Below are positions 45,386-54,904 of a stretch of DNA of 64,000 nt, piece after piece. The DNA comes from Olleya marilimosa CAM030. GTDB lineage: Bacteria > Bacteroidota > Bacteroidia > Flavobacteriales > Flavobacteriaceae. Each line of letters starts with the position of its first letter. Position 1 is the first letter of the stretch. The DNA is taken from assembly GCF_000518485.1 (NCBI RefSeq), contig NZ_JADR01000006.1, forward strand, positions 1 through 64,000, in the 5' to 3' direction. The translations under genes and the position numbers were made by a program. The notes beneath the pieces are model-generated. The model was not told the origin of the DNA. It ran no database searches and saw only the letters and a list, made by a program, of their open reading frames with translations.

Positions 45386-46594
45386 ATGCGTCAACTTTTA
45401 GTTATACTGATACTTTTTAGTGTATTATCATGTCAAAACAACGATACCGAATTTTTAACCTTTGGGAATTATCGTGGCGAATTAAAAGTTAGCGACACTC
45501 AAAAGTTACCTTTTGCATTTAATGTCAAGGATGCAAATACGTTAGAAATTTATAATGCAGACGAGGTAATTACTGTGGATGAGATAACGTATAAAAACGA
45601 CTCAGTTTACATTAAATTGCCAGTGTTTGAAGGATTGTTAATTGCAAAAATTAAAGACCAAACCCTAAATGGTCGTTTTGTGGTGGAAGAAAAAGGTCGT
45701 GAGCAAGCTTTTACTGCTTACAAAAGCCAAACTAGGTTTGACAATACCGCAAAAGCAGAAAAGAATATAACAGGTGAATGGGAAACCGTTTTTAGTCCAA
45801 ATTCCGAAGCTGATAAGTATGTTGCTAAAGGAATTTTTAAACAAAAAGAGAATATAGTAACAGGAACCTTTCTAACCGAAACTGGTGATTATCGCTATTT
45901 AGAAGGAGTAATTAATGGTGATCAATTACAATTATCAACCTTTGATGGTGCGCATGCCTTTTTGTTTACAGGAACTGTTACAGATAGTACAATTAGTGGT
46001 CAGTTTTACTCTGGTAACCACTGGAAAGAGCCATTTTTTGCTAAACGTAATGCTAATTACCAATTAGCAAGTGCTAATAATTTAACCTATTTAAAAGATG
46101 GTTATGATACTTTGGCATTTAGTTTTCCAGATGCAGATGGTAAATTAGTATCATTAACAGATGATCGTTTTAAAAATAAAGTTGTAGTAGTGCAAATCAT
46201 GGGTACATGGTGTCCTAATTGTTTAGACGAAAGTAAATTTTATACTCAATATTATAATGCAAATAAAGATAAGGATGTTCAATTTGTAGCTTTAGCATTT
46301 GAGTATGCTAAGACTGAAGCTAAAGCCTTTAGTTTTATAAATAGATTAAAGGATAGACTTGATATTACTTATCCAATACTATTAGCTCAAACTGGATCTA
46401 CTAGTAAGTCAGAAGCTAACCAAAAACTGCCCATGTTAAATCACGTGTTGAGTTATCCAACCTCTATATTTATTGATAAAACTGGTAAAGTGCGTAAAAT
46501 ACACACAGGATTTAATGGTCCTGCAACAGGCGAAAAATACACCGAGTTTGAAACTGAGTTTAACGCTTTTATGACCATGTTATTGTCAGAATAG
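45386..46594 (+). CDS. TlpA-type thiol-disulfide lipoprotein
   Basis: A 402-residue lipoprotein (signal ending SVLSC, Cys16). An N-terminal beta-rich region (about 20-225) is followed by a thioredoxin-like domain (about 235-400) with the redox motif MGTWCPNCLDESKF (C276, C279) and the cis-proline loop VLSYPTSIFIDKTGK. It would reduce or exchange disulfides in the periplasm, possibly for cytochrome c maturation. It differs from the cysteine-free relative at 36684. No neighbour gives a substrate. Confidence 0.88.
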   Translation: MRQLLVILILFSVLSCQNNDTEFLTFGNYRGELKVSDTQKLPFAFNVKDANTLEIYNADEVITVDEITYKNDSVYIKLPVFEGLLIAKIKDQTLNGRFVVEEKGREQAFTAYKSQTRFDNTAKAEKNITGEWETVFSPNSEADKYVAKGIFKQKENIVTGTFLTETGDYRYLEGVINGDQLQLSTFDGAHAFLFTGTVTDSTISGQFYSGNHWKEPFFAKRNANYQLASANNLTYLKDGYDTLAFSFPDADGKLVSLTDDRFKNKVVVVQIMGTWCPNCLDESKFYTQYYNANKDKDVQFVALAFEYAKTEAKAFSFINRLKDRLDITYPILLAQTGSTSKSEANQKLPMLNHVLSYPTSIFIDKTGKVRKIHTGFNGPATGEKYTEFETEFNAFMTMLLSE

Positions 46595-46635
46595 AAAGGA
46601 TGCTTTAAAATTTGGTTAAGTAATAGAATCAAGCG

Positions 46636-48381
46636 TTAATCTGCCTTCTTAAGTCTGTTAATAAAACCAATAGCCCAATCATTAATTCTGGGTCCAAAGC
46701 ACTCTAAAATAGCATCGACGCCAACCACACTGCCTTTAGCTAGTCTGCCTAAAATAGCAATATGTAATGCTTTAGATTTAGAAACAACTATTCCATTGGT
46801 ATTAGTATCTATACCTAAATCGGTATGTATAGGCTTTATAATGTTATCTTTTAATAGATTGACTACTAATGGTGTTGTGACTTTTAAAAGTTCTGGACTG
46901 TCCAACACAGAGTTTATCATAATATCTACGTCTTGTTCCTGATGGTCTTTGCGTAAGGTCCATCCGTTTGAATTTGTAATGATATCAGGATTATTAACGT
47001 AGTTTAAATCCAAAGTTCCTGCTAAGCTTAAAGCTAATAATTGTTGTATGCTCTCTATTGGTGGACCAAAAGCATAACGTTTCATGCGTTCGTCTAAATT
47101 TATTACAGCCTTTACATTTGGACTTGATAATTTGCAATGAGACATAACTTTATAAAGTATAGGCTCGCAGTGTCTCCAAACTTGTCCTAAGCAATAGTCT
47201 AGGCTTATTGGTTTTTGGGCTGTAGCCATATCTATAAAAGCTTGTAATAGGATTTCTGGAGCATTTTTATTAGACAGAATTAATTGATGTTCAAAATTAT
47301 CATCTTGCAAATACGCTGTAATTATTTGTTTTAATGTAGTTACATCATAAGTATGTGGATAGGCTTTATTTTGTAATGCAATAAATTGATTGGCAGTAAT
47401 TGTAGCCATAGCTTCAATGACAAATAGATTGCCTTGAGTGTAATCAGGTGTTTTTGCAATGCTACTTATTTCGGATTCAAATGCTAAAAGTTGAGCGTCA
47501 TTAGGTGTGAATAATTGGTCTACTTTAGGGTTTAACGGTTTTGGTGCCATAGGTAACCCATCTAGTGAAAAAGGAATGATTACTAATGGTGTACTACCTT
47601 TTGTATAACGCATACTATGCGTTTTATTATCTATTACAGTAAAATAACCACCATTAGCTTCGCATAATGCTCTAGTTGCATCTATCATTGCTAAACCAAA
47701 ACCTCTAATGCCTACTTGATGAGCCTTATGTTTAAAATCGGTTTTTAAAAGGTTATTAATAGGATAGGTATTGGTGTGTAAAACAATATTTTCATTGTTT
47801 TTGGCATGCGTTTTCCAATCTTGTAGTTGGTCAGATAATTTAGTGTCCTGATGTCCAATGGTTAAAAGGACCTCATTAGCGTTGTATATTTTATTATTAG
47901 ATGTAGTTATGTAGAAATGTGATTTGTCGTATGTTACTTTGTAAACGGTTTCGTTGACTACTGTTAGCCAAAGATTTTTTATTAATGGGTTGGCAATGGA
48001 TTGATAACGTTGACTAAGGTATTGACCCATTTTTGAGCGTTTAGGAAACACCTCGTGGTTGCTATTTTTAATATCACTTATACTTTTGCCAATCCAGTCA
48101 TGATAGGATTTAAACCCAGGAATAGTAACATTACCAATGGTTATCTCAGGACGCGCACTTATAGTCAAAGCACGTTCTGATATGTTTAACCAATTAGTGT
48201 CAGGCTGATTGGTATTATATATTTGACCAGAGCCTAAGGTTTTAGCTTGTTCAAAAATTATAATTGTTGGAGGTGTGTCTATGTTTGCTTTAAAAAGATT
48301 AACATAAAGGTGTTCTAAAGCAGAAAGACCTCTGGGACCACAACCAATAATTGCAAGATTTTTGTTTGTTTTGTGCAACAT
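46636..48381 (-). CDS. FAD/NAD(P)-binding protein (YdhS/FAD_NAD_binding type)
   Basis: A 581-residue predicted flavoprotein. A classical Rossmann FAD motif is near the start (LAIIGCGPRGLSALEHLY, about 9-26), a second nucleotide-binding-like region lies at AHQVGIRGFGLAMIDATRAL (about 220-240), and MINSVLDSP is near residue 486. The family is widespread, seems to bind FAD, but its reaction is not established. It is a single gene on the minus strand, ahead of miaE on the same strand. Confidence 0.8.
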   Translation of the reverse strand: MLHKTNKNLAIIGCGPRGLSALEHLYVNLFKANIDTPPTIIIFEQAKTLGSGQIYNTNQPDTNWLNISERALTISARPEITIGNVTIPGFKSYHDWIGKSISDIKNSNHEVFPKRSKMGQYLSQRYQSIANPLIKNLWLTVVNETVYKVTYDKSHFYITTSNNKIYNANEVLLTIGHQDTKLSDQLQDWKTHAKNNENIVLHTNTYPINNLLKTDFKHKAHQVGIRGFGLAMIDATRALCEANGGYFTVIDNKTHSMRYTKGSTPLVIIPFSLDGLPMAPKPLNPKVDQLFTPNDAQLLAFESEISSIAKTPDYTQGNLFVIEAMATITANQFIALQNKAYPHTYDVTTLKQIITAYLQDDNFEHQLILSNKNAPEILLQAFIDMATAQKPISLDYCLGQVWRHCEPILYKVMSHCKLSSPNVKAVINLDERMKRYAFGPPIESIQQLLALSLAGTLDLNYVNNPDIITNSNGWTLRKDHQEQDVDIMINSVLDSPELLKVTTPLVVNLLKDNIIKPIHTDLGIDTNTNGIVVSKSKALHIAILGRLAKGSVVGVDAILECFGPRINDWAIGFINRLKKAD

Positions 48382-48450
48382 AAATGATTAGTTTTTAAAT
48401 AGTAAAATCTTGGAATTAATGGTTTGAAAAAAAGCTAAGTTATACTAGGT

Positions 48451-49032
48451 TTAGCCATGTATACTTTCGCTTTTTCCGTAGCTTTTTATAAGTTCGCCTT
48501 CAAACTCAACTAATTCTTTCCAACGTTGATCAACATCAATATCTTGACCATACTTTCTAGCAAATGTGATAAATGTTGTGTAATGACCAGCTTCACTAAC
48601 CATTAAATCATAGTAAAATTTAGATAGCTCTTTGTCGTTTATGCGTTCTGACAATAGTTTAAAACGCTCGCAACTACGTGCTTCAATCATTGCAGAAAAT
48701 AATAAACGATCAACCATAGATTGTAATCTACTTCCGCCTTTGTTCATAAACTTGTACAGCTCGTTAACATAATGGTCTTTACGCTCGCGACCTAAAGTGT
48801 AACCACGTTTTTTAATGATTTCGTGTACCATTTGGAAGTGTTCTAATTCTTCTTTTGCCAATTCTAAAAGCTCTGTTACTAAATCAACTTTTTCAGAGTT
48901 ATGTGTTATAATGGTAATGGCATTGGTAGCAGCTTTTTGCTCACACCAAGCGTGATCTGTTAGGATTTCTTCTATGTTAGACTCTGCAATTGTAACCCAA
49001 CGTGGATCGGTTTCAAGTTTTAGGTGAAGCAT
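48451..49032 (-). CDS. miaE: tRNA-(ms2io6A)-hydroxylase
   Basis: Non-haem di-iron monooxygenase that hydroxylates the isopentenyl group of ms2i6A37 in tRNA. The 193-residue all-helical protein shows ferritin-like iron ligands: E in DHAWCEQKAATNA, E-x-x-H in AKEELEHFQMVHEI, E in SAMIEARSCERFKLL and the E-x-x-H in SEAGHYTTFITFA. Hydroxylated tRNA influences codon reading under aerobic growth. A TATCTTTG promoter box (minus strand, 49087-49080) sits 47 bases upstream. Confidence 0.92.
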   Translation of the reverse strand: MLHLKLETDPRWVTIAESNIEEILTDHAWCEQKAATNAITIITHNSEKVDLVTELLELAKEELEHFQMVHEIIKKRGYTLGRERKDHYVNELYKFMNKGGSRLQSMVDRLLFSAMIEARSCERFKLLSERINDKELSKFYYDLMVSEAGHYTTFITFARKYGQDIDVDQRWKELVEFEGELIKSYGKSESIHG

Positions 49033-49079
49033 GATTATGGCTAATTTTTCGGTTTTTACTTATCTTATTTTAAGTTTAA

Positions 49080-49087
49080 CAAAGATA
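49080..49087 (-). promoter_or_regulatory. miaE promoter -7 element
   Basis: TATCTTTG on the minus strand, 47 bases before the miaE ATG, matching TAnnTTTG. Confidence 0.55.
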
Positions 49088-49164
49088 ATTATAATTTATA
49101 CTTTTAAGGTAATGTCACTTAAGTTGATTAGTGTTGTGTAGGTTTGGTTGTGTCTTAGTTGCTT

Positions 49165-49203
49165 AGAGTGATTTGTGAAACATGAGCAAATTGTATCAAA
49201 AAG
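49165..49203. repeat. Degenerate third copy of the 145-base intergenic repeat
   Basis: AGAGTGATTTGTGAAACATG followed by AGCAAATTGTATCAAAAAG matches, with scattered changes, the first third of the two copies at 52466 and 52611 (GAGTGATTTGTGAGGAACGA and GCTAATTGTATCGATAAG). It lies in the spacer between the amine oxidase gene and miaE. Confidence 0.55.
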
Positions 49204-49212
49204 TATTTAATA

Positions 49213-50283
49213 TTAATTAATTTCCGCTTTAAGCGAATTAAAAACATGCATTGCGCTTGTAACAGCAGCTTCCATTTTACCTGAAAACAAAGGGCTTGTT
49301 TCCGCTCCAGCGATAAAAAGTTTTTTGTTTAAATAAGGCGTTTTGTATACAGGATGACCATTATTTTGTTGAGGCATTACAAAGTTGTCAGTAGTATTTG
49401 TGGTGTGCTTTTGGTTTTTCCAAACGCATTCTTCATAACTTAAATATTCTAATGCGATGTCGCCATAATAACTTGTTAATTGTTCTAAAGCTAATTGTTT
49501 ACGCTTTGCTTGGTCTAAATCTGCCATATTAGCACTCATAAAACCACTTAAAGCGTACAAGGAATGCTTGGCATTAGAATGGTCGTAAAACTCTTGTATT
49601 GATCCAGAATTAGCATAAATCGTTCCGCTGCTTTGAGGATGTTTCCAGAAGGGTGTTTTGTAAGTAAAACCAACTCTAATGGAGTTGTGCATCCAAGTAT
49701 GTGTTTTAGATAAGACGTCGGTAATTACACTAGGTAATTTTGGAGTAACACTAATGTTTTGATTAAACAAAGCAGGAGGTAAGGTTGATACAACATATTT
49801 TGAATAGAAGGTTTGCTTATTAGTTTGTACTTCTAGATTTTCAGCTTTAAGCTGAATAGAGACAGCGTTTGTATTGGTTTGAATAGTTGTGTGGTCTAAT
49901 TGATTTTTTAGTGTTTCAATTAGCGTTTGTGTTCCGTTTTTAATGCGATAACTAACCGAATCATTATTTGGTAAAGACACCAGTTGAGGTTGTTTGGTGG
50001 GATTTGGTTGGTAAATTGCGGTCTTTCCGTAATACTGTTCAAAAACCTCAATATTCAACGCTTTTAGTAGGTTTAGAACATTAGTTTGTTGAGGTACAAG
50101 CCATGTAGCACCAAGATCTACAGGAGCTTCGTTAGTATTGCGTCTAGTAATAATACGTCCACCAATGCGGTTATTGGCTTCAATAATAGTGGTCTTTATA
50201 TTTAAGTCTTTAAGTAAATAGGCTAGTGTTAAGCCAGTTAATCCAGCTCCAATAATAAGTACGTCTGTGTTTTGGGTGGTCAT
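49213..50283 (-). CDS. Flavin amine oxidase-family protein
   Basis: A 356-residue FAD-dependent oxidoreductase of the monoamine oxidase/polyamine oxidase type. Features: DVLIIGAGLTGLTLAYLL (about 7-24), EANNRIGGRIITRRN (about 35-49), a VDLGATWLVP (56-65) and C-terminal KLFIAGAETSPLFSGKMEAA (about 325-344), the latter contacting the flavin. No signal peptide. It starts 3 bases after the recG stop, so both genes share a transcript. Candidate substrates (amines, carotenoid or protoporphyrinogen-type) cannot be chosen. Confidence 0.88.
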   Translation of the reverse strand: MTTQNTDVLIIGAGLTGLTLAYLLKDLNIKTTIIEANNRIGGRIITRRNTNEAPVDLGATWLVPQQTNVLNLLKALNIEVFEQYYGKTAIYQPNPTKQPQLVSLPNNDSVSYRIKNGTQTLIETLKNQLDHTTIQTNTNAVSIQLKAENLEVQTNKQTFYSKYVVSTLPPALFNQNISVTPKLPSVITDVLSKTHTWMHNSIRVGFTYKTPFWKHPQSSGTIYANSGSIQEFYDHSNAKHSLYALSGFMSANMADLDQAKRKQLALEQLTSYYGDIALEYLSYEECVWKNQKHTTNTTDNFVMPQQNNGHPVYKTPYLNKKLFIAGAETSPLFSGKMEAAVTSAMHVFNSLKAEIN

Positions 50284-50286
50284 AGC

Positions 50287-52389
50287 TTAGCTAATGTAGT
50301 TCCAGATGTTTTTGTATTTACTCATTTGTCGGTAAGTCTCAAGTATTATGGCATTATCTGGGCTGCTTAGGCTTGGGTCTTTGGTTAAAAGGTCTTTTGC
50401 CCAATAACGTGCGTGTTGCAAAATGTTGTTATCTTTTACAATATCTGCAATGCGTAAATTTAATATTCCACTTTGTTGGGTTCCCATAATATCTCCAGGT
50501 CCACGTAATCGTAAATCTACTTCTGCAATCTCAAAACCATCATTTGTGCTGGTCATGGTTTGTATGCGTGTTTTGCTATTTTCTGACAATTTATGACTGG
50601 TCATTAGGATGCAATAACTTTGCTCTGCACCACGTCCAACACGACCTCTAAGTTGGTGTAATTGTGCTAGGCCAAAACGCTCTGCACTTTCAATTACCAT
50701 GACGGAAGCATTAGGTACATTTACACCAACTTCTATAACCGTTGTTGCGACCATAATTTGAGTTTCTCCTTTAACAAATCGTTGCATTTCAAACTCCTTA
50801 TCTGCAGGTTTCATTTTACCATGAACGATGGAAATTTGATACTCTGGCATCGGGAAATCTCGCACCAAACTTTCGTACCCATCCATTAAATCTTTGTAGT
50901 CCATTTGAGCGCTTTCTTGGATCAAAGGATAGACAATATAAACCTGTCTTTTTTTTGCAATTTCGTCACGAATAAAACGGAAAACTTTTAGTCGATTTGA
51001 GTCGTATCTGTGGACCGTTTTTATGGGTTGTCTTCCTGGTGGTAATTCGTCAATTATGGAGATGTCTAAATCGCCATAAACAGACATCGCTAATGTCCTT
51101 GGAATTGGAGTTGCAGTCATGACCAAAACGTGAGGAGGAAGGGTGTTTTTTTTCCAAAGTTTAGAACGTTGCTTAACTCCAAAACGATGTTGCTCGTCAA
51201 TAATTGCAAGTCCTAAATTTTTAAATTTAACCTTGTCTTCTAATACAGCATGTGTGCCAATTAGGATGTCTAATTCGCCACTTTCTAGCATTTTATGTAT
51301 CTCTCTACGTTCTGAAGTTTTACTTGAACCTGTAAGCAGTTTTATGCTGATTTCTAAACCATTAAATAGCTCTAATAAACCATTATAGTGTTGTACTGAC
51401 AAAATTTCAGTAGGCGCCATTAAACAAGCTTGAAAACCGTTGTCAAGTGCCATTAACATTGACATTAGCGCAACTATTGTTTTTCCGGAACCAACATCAC
51501 CTTGTAAAAGACGATTCATTTGGGCATTACTACCTAAATCTGACCTAATTTCTTTAAGCACTCGTTTTTGGGCATTGGTTAATTCAAACGGTAAATGGTT
51601 TTTGAAAAACGTATTAAAATGTGTTCCGACGGTTGTAAATGGAAACCCTTTTATTTTAGTTTTATGAATTAAATTTTTTAGAATTAATTGTAATTGTATG
51701 TAAAATAATTCTTCAAATTTTAGTCTAAATTCTGCCTTAGAAAGTGCTTCTTGATCCTTCGGAAAATGAACATTTAAAAGCGCTTCAGATTTTGAAATTA
51801 ATTTGTTTTCTGAGAGTAATTTTTTGGACAAAGTTTCAGCAAATCTTCCCTTAGTTTCAAGGAACAAATTTTGCATGATTTTTGTCATCACACGATTTGT
51901 AATTCCTTTGTTGGATAACTTCTCTGTGGAAGGATAAATGGCTTGCATCGCACTGCGTAAATTTGCCTGATGTTCGGTCAACAATTCGATGTCTGGATGA
52001 GGCATATTATACTTGTTTGCAAACAAGTTTGTTTTTCCAAAAATGACGTAAGGTGTATTTAGTTTTAAACCTTCTTTAATCCATTTTTGACCTCTAAACC
52101 AAACCAATTCCATAGTGCCAGTTTCGTCCTTAAAAGTGGCAACTAGTCGCTTGCCTCTTTTCTGGGCAATCTCTTCAAATTTTGTGATTTTACCAATAAT
52201 TTGTACCTCTGCAGCGTTTGGTAATAATTGGTTGATTTTGTAATATTTTGTACGATCTAAATATCTGTTTGGAAACAGATTTATTAAATCTTGATAGGTA
52301 TGAATACCCAACTCCTTGCGCAACAAATCTGCTCGATTTGGTCCGACGCCTTTTAGGTAATCTATTGGAGTTTGTAAATTAGTACTCAT
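50287..52389 (-). CDS. recG: ATP-dependent DNA helicase RecG
   Basis: Branch-migrating helicase that remodels stalled forks and recombination intermediates. The 700-residue protein has an N-terminal wedge (about 1-260, with OB-fold wedge at 60-150) and helicase motifs: GDVGSGKT (297-304), DEQHRFG (398-404), MTATPIPRTLAMS, TTVIEVGVNVPNAS and QLRGRVGRG. The ATG at 52389 is used; a TTG two codons upstream lies at the edge of a TAATTTCG promoter box (52403-52396), predicting a near-leaderless mRNA. An amine oxidase gene follows. Confidence 0.96.
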   Translation of the reverse strand: MSTNLQTPIDYLKGVGPNRADLLRKELGIHTYQDLINLFPNRYLDRTKYYKINQLLPNAAEVQIIGKITKFEEIAQKRGKRLVATFKDETGTMELVWFRGQKWIKEGLKLNTPYVIFGKTNLFANKYNMPHPDIELLTEHQANLRSAMQAIYPSTEKLSNKGITNRVMTKIMQNLFLETKGRFAETLSKKLLSENKLISKSEALLNVHFPKDQEALSKAEFRLKFEELFYIQLQLILKNLIHKTKIKGFPFTTVGTHFNTFFKNHLPFELTNAQKRVLKEIRSDLGSNAQMNRLLQGDVGSGKTIVALMSMLMALDNGFQACLMAPTEILSVQHYNGLLELFNGLEISIKLLTGSSKTSERREIHKMLESGELDILIGTHAVLEDKVKFKNLGLAIIDEQHRFGVKQRSKLWKKNTLPPHVLVMTATPIPRTLAMSVYGDLDISIIDELPPGRQPIKTVHRYDSNRLKVFRFIRDEIAKKRQVYIVYPLIQESAQMDYKDLMDGYESLVRDFPMPEYQISIVHGKMKPADKEFEMQRFVKGETQIMVATTVIEVGVNVPNASVMVIESAERFGLAQLHQLRGRVGRGAEQSYCILMTSHKLSENSKTRIQTMTSTNDGFEIAEVDLRLRGPGDIMGTQQSGILNLRIADIVKDNNILQHARYWAKDLLTKDPSLSSPDNAIILETYRQMSKYKNIWNYIS

Positions 52390-52395
52390 AAACAA

Positions 52396-52403
52396 CGAAA
52401 TTA
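52396..52403 (-). promoter_or_regulatory. recG promoter -7 element, near-leaderless
   Basis: TAATTTCG on the minus strand, one change from TAnnTTTG, six bases before the recG ATG. Confidence 0.45.
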
Positions 52404-52465
52404 ATGTATTTTGATTTAAAGTGAAAGTTAATTTGATTTGCTTTGCGTGTTATAGTTATTGCGTA

Positions 52466-52576
52466 TCGTCACTATGAGTGATTTGTGAGGTACGAGCAAA
52501 TAGTATCGAGAAGCGCCAAGAGTAGGGTTTGGTTCTCGATACACTTCTCCTGAGGTAGAAGCACTCGAACTGACGA
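52466..52576. repeat. Intergenic repeat, copy 1
   Basis: First of two copies of a 145-base period unit. Shared blocks are TCGTCACTATGAGTGATTTG, AAGAGTAGGGTTTGGTT and CACTCGAACTGA. It contains the inverted repeat GTATCGAGAA / TTCTCGATAC (52503-52512 and 52533-52542) around the conserved centre. It lies between divergent recG and the M1 peptidase gene; no reading frame is present. Confidence 0.8.
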
Positions 52577-52610
52577 GATGTGCTTAATGTTATGTGTATT
52601 TAACTACGCT

Positions 52611-52722
52611 TCGTCACTATGAGTGATTTGTGAGGAACGAGCTAATTGTATCGATAAGCGTTAAGAGTAGGGTTTGGTTTTCGATACACTTCTCATTTCG
52701 TTAAGACACTCGAACTGATGAT
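52611..52722. repeat. Intergenic repeat, copy 2
   Basis: Second copy, offset by exactly 145 bases at both ends, so no insertions or deletions separate the copies. The inverted repeat is partly eroded (GTATCGATAA / TTTTCGATAC) while the centre AAGAGTAGGGTTTGGTT is unchanged. The remainder of the gap, 52723-52896, shows an A-run and nothing else I recognise apart from a weak TAATCCTTG promoter-like box near 52875. Confidence 0.8.
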
Positions 52723-52896
52723 ATTTTAAAAAAAAAAGGCAACATCAACAACTAATGCTATTATCACTAAGCAGCTCTCATCTTTTTGTAAAGCGAATAA
52801 TGAATTTTGTTTTCCCTGTAAAGGAAATCAAAAGAAAGAGGAGTTAACACATCACAAAAAATTGTATTTTGGTCTAATCCTTGTTTAAATCTATTT

Positions 52897-54903
52897 ATGA
52901 GATACTTTTTAGTACTATTTATTACGTTTTTAAGTCTTTCCGCGAAAGCGCAACAAACTGAAATTGTCGATTTTACTTCAGTTTATGCCGAATTAGATTT
53001 ACGTACAAATCAATCGCATCAAGTTGTTGCTTCTGTTGATTATACATTTGATATTTTAAAATCAACAGACTCTATTTATTTGGACGCCAAAGGTGTTATG
53101 GTGGATTATTCGTCATTAAACTCTAAAACAATCAAAGTTTATAATGATGGCAACAAGCTTTGGATTAAAAGCGAGTTTAAACCATCCAAAAACAATAAGC
53201 TAAAATTACAATATAAAGTTAACCCAAAAAAGGCTATGTACTTTGTGGATAAAGCTACTTCATATCAAATTTGGACACAAGGTCAAGGAAAATACACAAG
53301 TCATTGGTTGCCTAGTATTGATGATATGAATGATAAGATTGTATTTGATTTATCTATAGCAGCAGATAAAGATTATCAGGTTATTGCTAATGGTGTTCAT
53401 AATGCTGAGTTATCACAAAAGGAGGCTAATTTATGGTTTTATAAAATGCAAAAACCTATGTCAAGTTATCTTGTGGCATTAGCAATAGGGAAATATGATA
53501 AACGGGTTTTCACTTCTAAAAGCGGAATACCAATCGAACTATATTACTATCCTGAAGACTCGCTTAAGGTAGAGCCAACCTACCGTTACACAAAACAATT
53601 ATTTGATTTTTTAGAAGACGAAATTGGTGTGCCTTATCCTTGGCAGAATTATAAACAAGTACCTGTTAAGGACTTTTTGTATTCTGGCATGGAAAATACC
53701 AGTTGTACCATTTTTAGTGATGACTTTATGGTCGATGACATTAGTTTTGTCGATAAAAATTATGTTAATGTTAATGCACATGAGTTAGCACACCAATGGT
53801 TTGGAGATTTAGTTACAGAAACCTCTGGAACTCACCATTGGTTACAAGAGGGATTTGCGACGTATTACGCACTTTTAGCAGAGCGTGATGTGTTTGGAGA
53901 CGATTATTACTATTGGAGGCTTTATGAGTACGCACAAGAGCTTATTACGCAAGAAAATGCAGGAGAAGGAACAAAGTTATTAGATCCTAAATCTAGTAGT
54001 ACCACGTTTTATAAAAAAGGAGCTTGGGTTTTGCATATGTTAAAAGAACAAGTAGGAGAGCAGGCTTTTAAAAAAGCGATTAAAAACTACCTAGAGGCTT
54101 TTGCATTTAAAAATGTGGAAACTAATAATTTTATTAATGAAGTTGAAAAAGCTTCAGGTAAGGACTTAACAGTGTTTGTAAATACATGGTTATTATCCAA
54201 GACGTTGCCTTATGATGCTATGATAAGGCATTTAAAATCGGAGTCGGATGCTGTTAATGGATGTTTACAAATTGATTGTGAGGTGTATGCTTCTAAATGT
54301 TCAGAGTATTTAACATCTTATTTGTTTGATAACTCTAAAATTAAGGTGGTTAGTCAAATGCCAAATAAAATTCAGGCTAAGGATTTTGAAAATTCTGTAA
54401 AAGTTAGGCAGGCTATCGCACAACATGTTCGCAAAATTCCGTTGGCATTACAATCTGAATACGAATCTTTGTTACAAGATGAATCCTATACAACTATTGA
54501 AGCTGCACTGTATAATCTTTGGGCAAATTTTCCGCGAAAGCGAAACTTGTATTTAGAGCAAACTAAAACTGTTTATGGGTTTAATAATTATAACGTTAGG
54601 ATACTTTGGTTAGTGTTGGCAATGGTTACGCCAGATTATAAGCCAAACAATACCGAAGCATTTTATAACGAATTAGTGCAATACACAGATTACAAAAACA
54701 GTTTTACATTAAGGCAAAATGCATTTGAAGCTTTAGCTAGTTTAAATCTGTTTAATGAAAAAGCATTGGTTAATTTAATAGAAGCATCAACTCATCATAA
54801 TTGGAGATTTAAAAGTTTTGCTAAACAACTTTTAGAATTGTTATCTGAAAATGAAAAATATAAATCTATAATTAGTAATTTGCAGGATAACCAAAAACAA
54901 TAA
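52897..54903 (+). CDS. M1-family metallopeptidase (aminopeptidase N type)
   Basis: A 668-residue exported zinc aminopeptidase. Signal peptide (about 1-18, SLSAKAQQ at the cleavage region), a beta domain, and a thermolysin-like catalytic domain with HELAHQWFGD (zinc H295, H299, catalytic E296) and the third ligand E318 in LQEGFATYYA; the exopeptidase GMEN is at SGMENTS near residue 265. The C-terminal half has helical repeats. Shorter than the about 850-residue soluble enzymes. Signal-peptide codons contain a TTTCCGCGAAAGCG repeat. A patatin gene follows at once. Confidence 0.92.
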   Translation: MRYFLVLFITFLSLSAKAQQTEIVDFTSVYAELDLRTNQSHQVVASVDYTFDILKSTDSIYLDAKGVMVDYSSLNSKTIKVYNDGNKLWIKSEFKPSKNNKLKLQYKVNPKKAMYFVDKATSYQIWTQGQGKYTSHWLPSIDDMNDKIVFDLSIAADKDYQVIANGVHNAELSQKEANLWFYKMQKPMSSYLVALAIGKYDKRVFTSKSGIPIELYYYPEDSLKVEPTYRYTKQLFDFLEDEIGVPYPWQNYKQVPVKDFLYSGMENTSCTIFSDDFMVDDISFVDKNYVNVNAHELAHQWFGDLVTETSGTHHWLQEGFATYYALLAERDVFGDDYYYWRLYEYAQELITQENAGEGTKLLDPKSSSTTFYKKGAWVLHMLKEQVGEQAFKKAIKNYLEAFAFKNVETNNFINEVEKASGKDLTVFVNTWLLSKTLPYDAMIRHLKSESDAVNGCLQIDCEVYASKCSEYLTSYLFDNSKIKVVSQMPNKIQAKDFENSVKVRQAIAQHVRKIPLALQSEYESLLQDESYTTIEAALYNLWANFPRKRNLYLEQTKTVYGFNNYNVRILWLVLAMVTPDYKPNNTEAFYNELVQYTDYKNSFTLRQNAFEALASLNLFNEKALVNLIEASTHHNWRFKSFAKQLLELLSENEKYKSIISNLQDNQKQ

Positions 54904-54904
54904 T

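Noticed and set aside
52466-52722. CRISPR-like repeat structure
   Set aside because: Only two units with a 145-base period, similarity runs through the whole unit rather than short repeats with unique spacers, and no cas gene is present.
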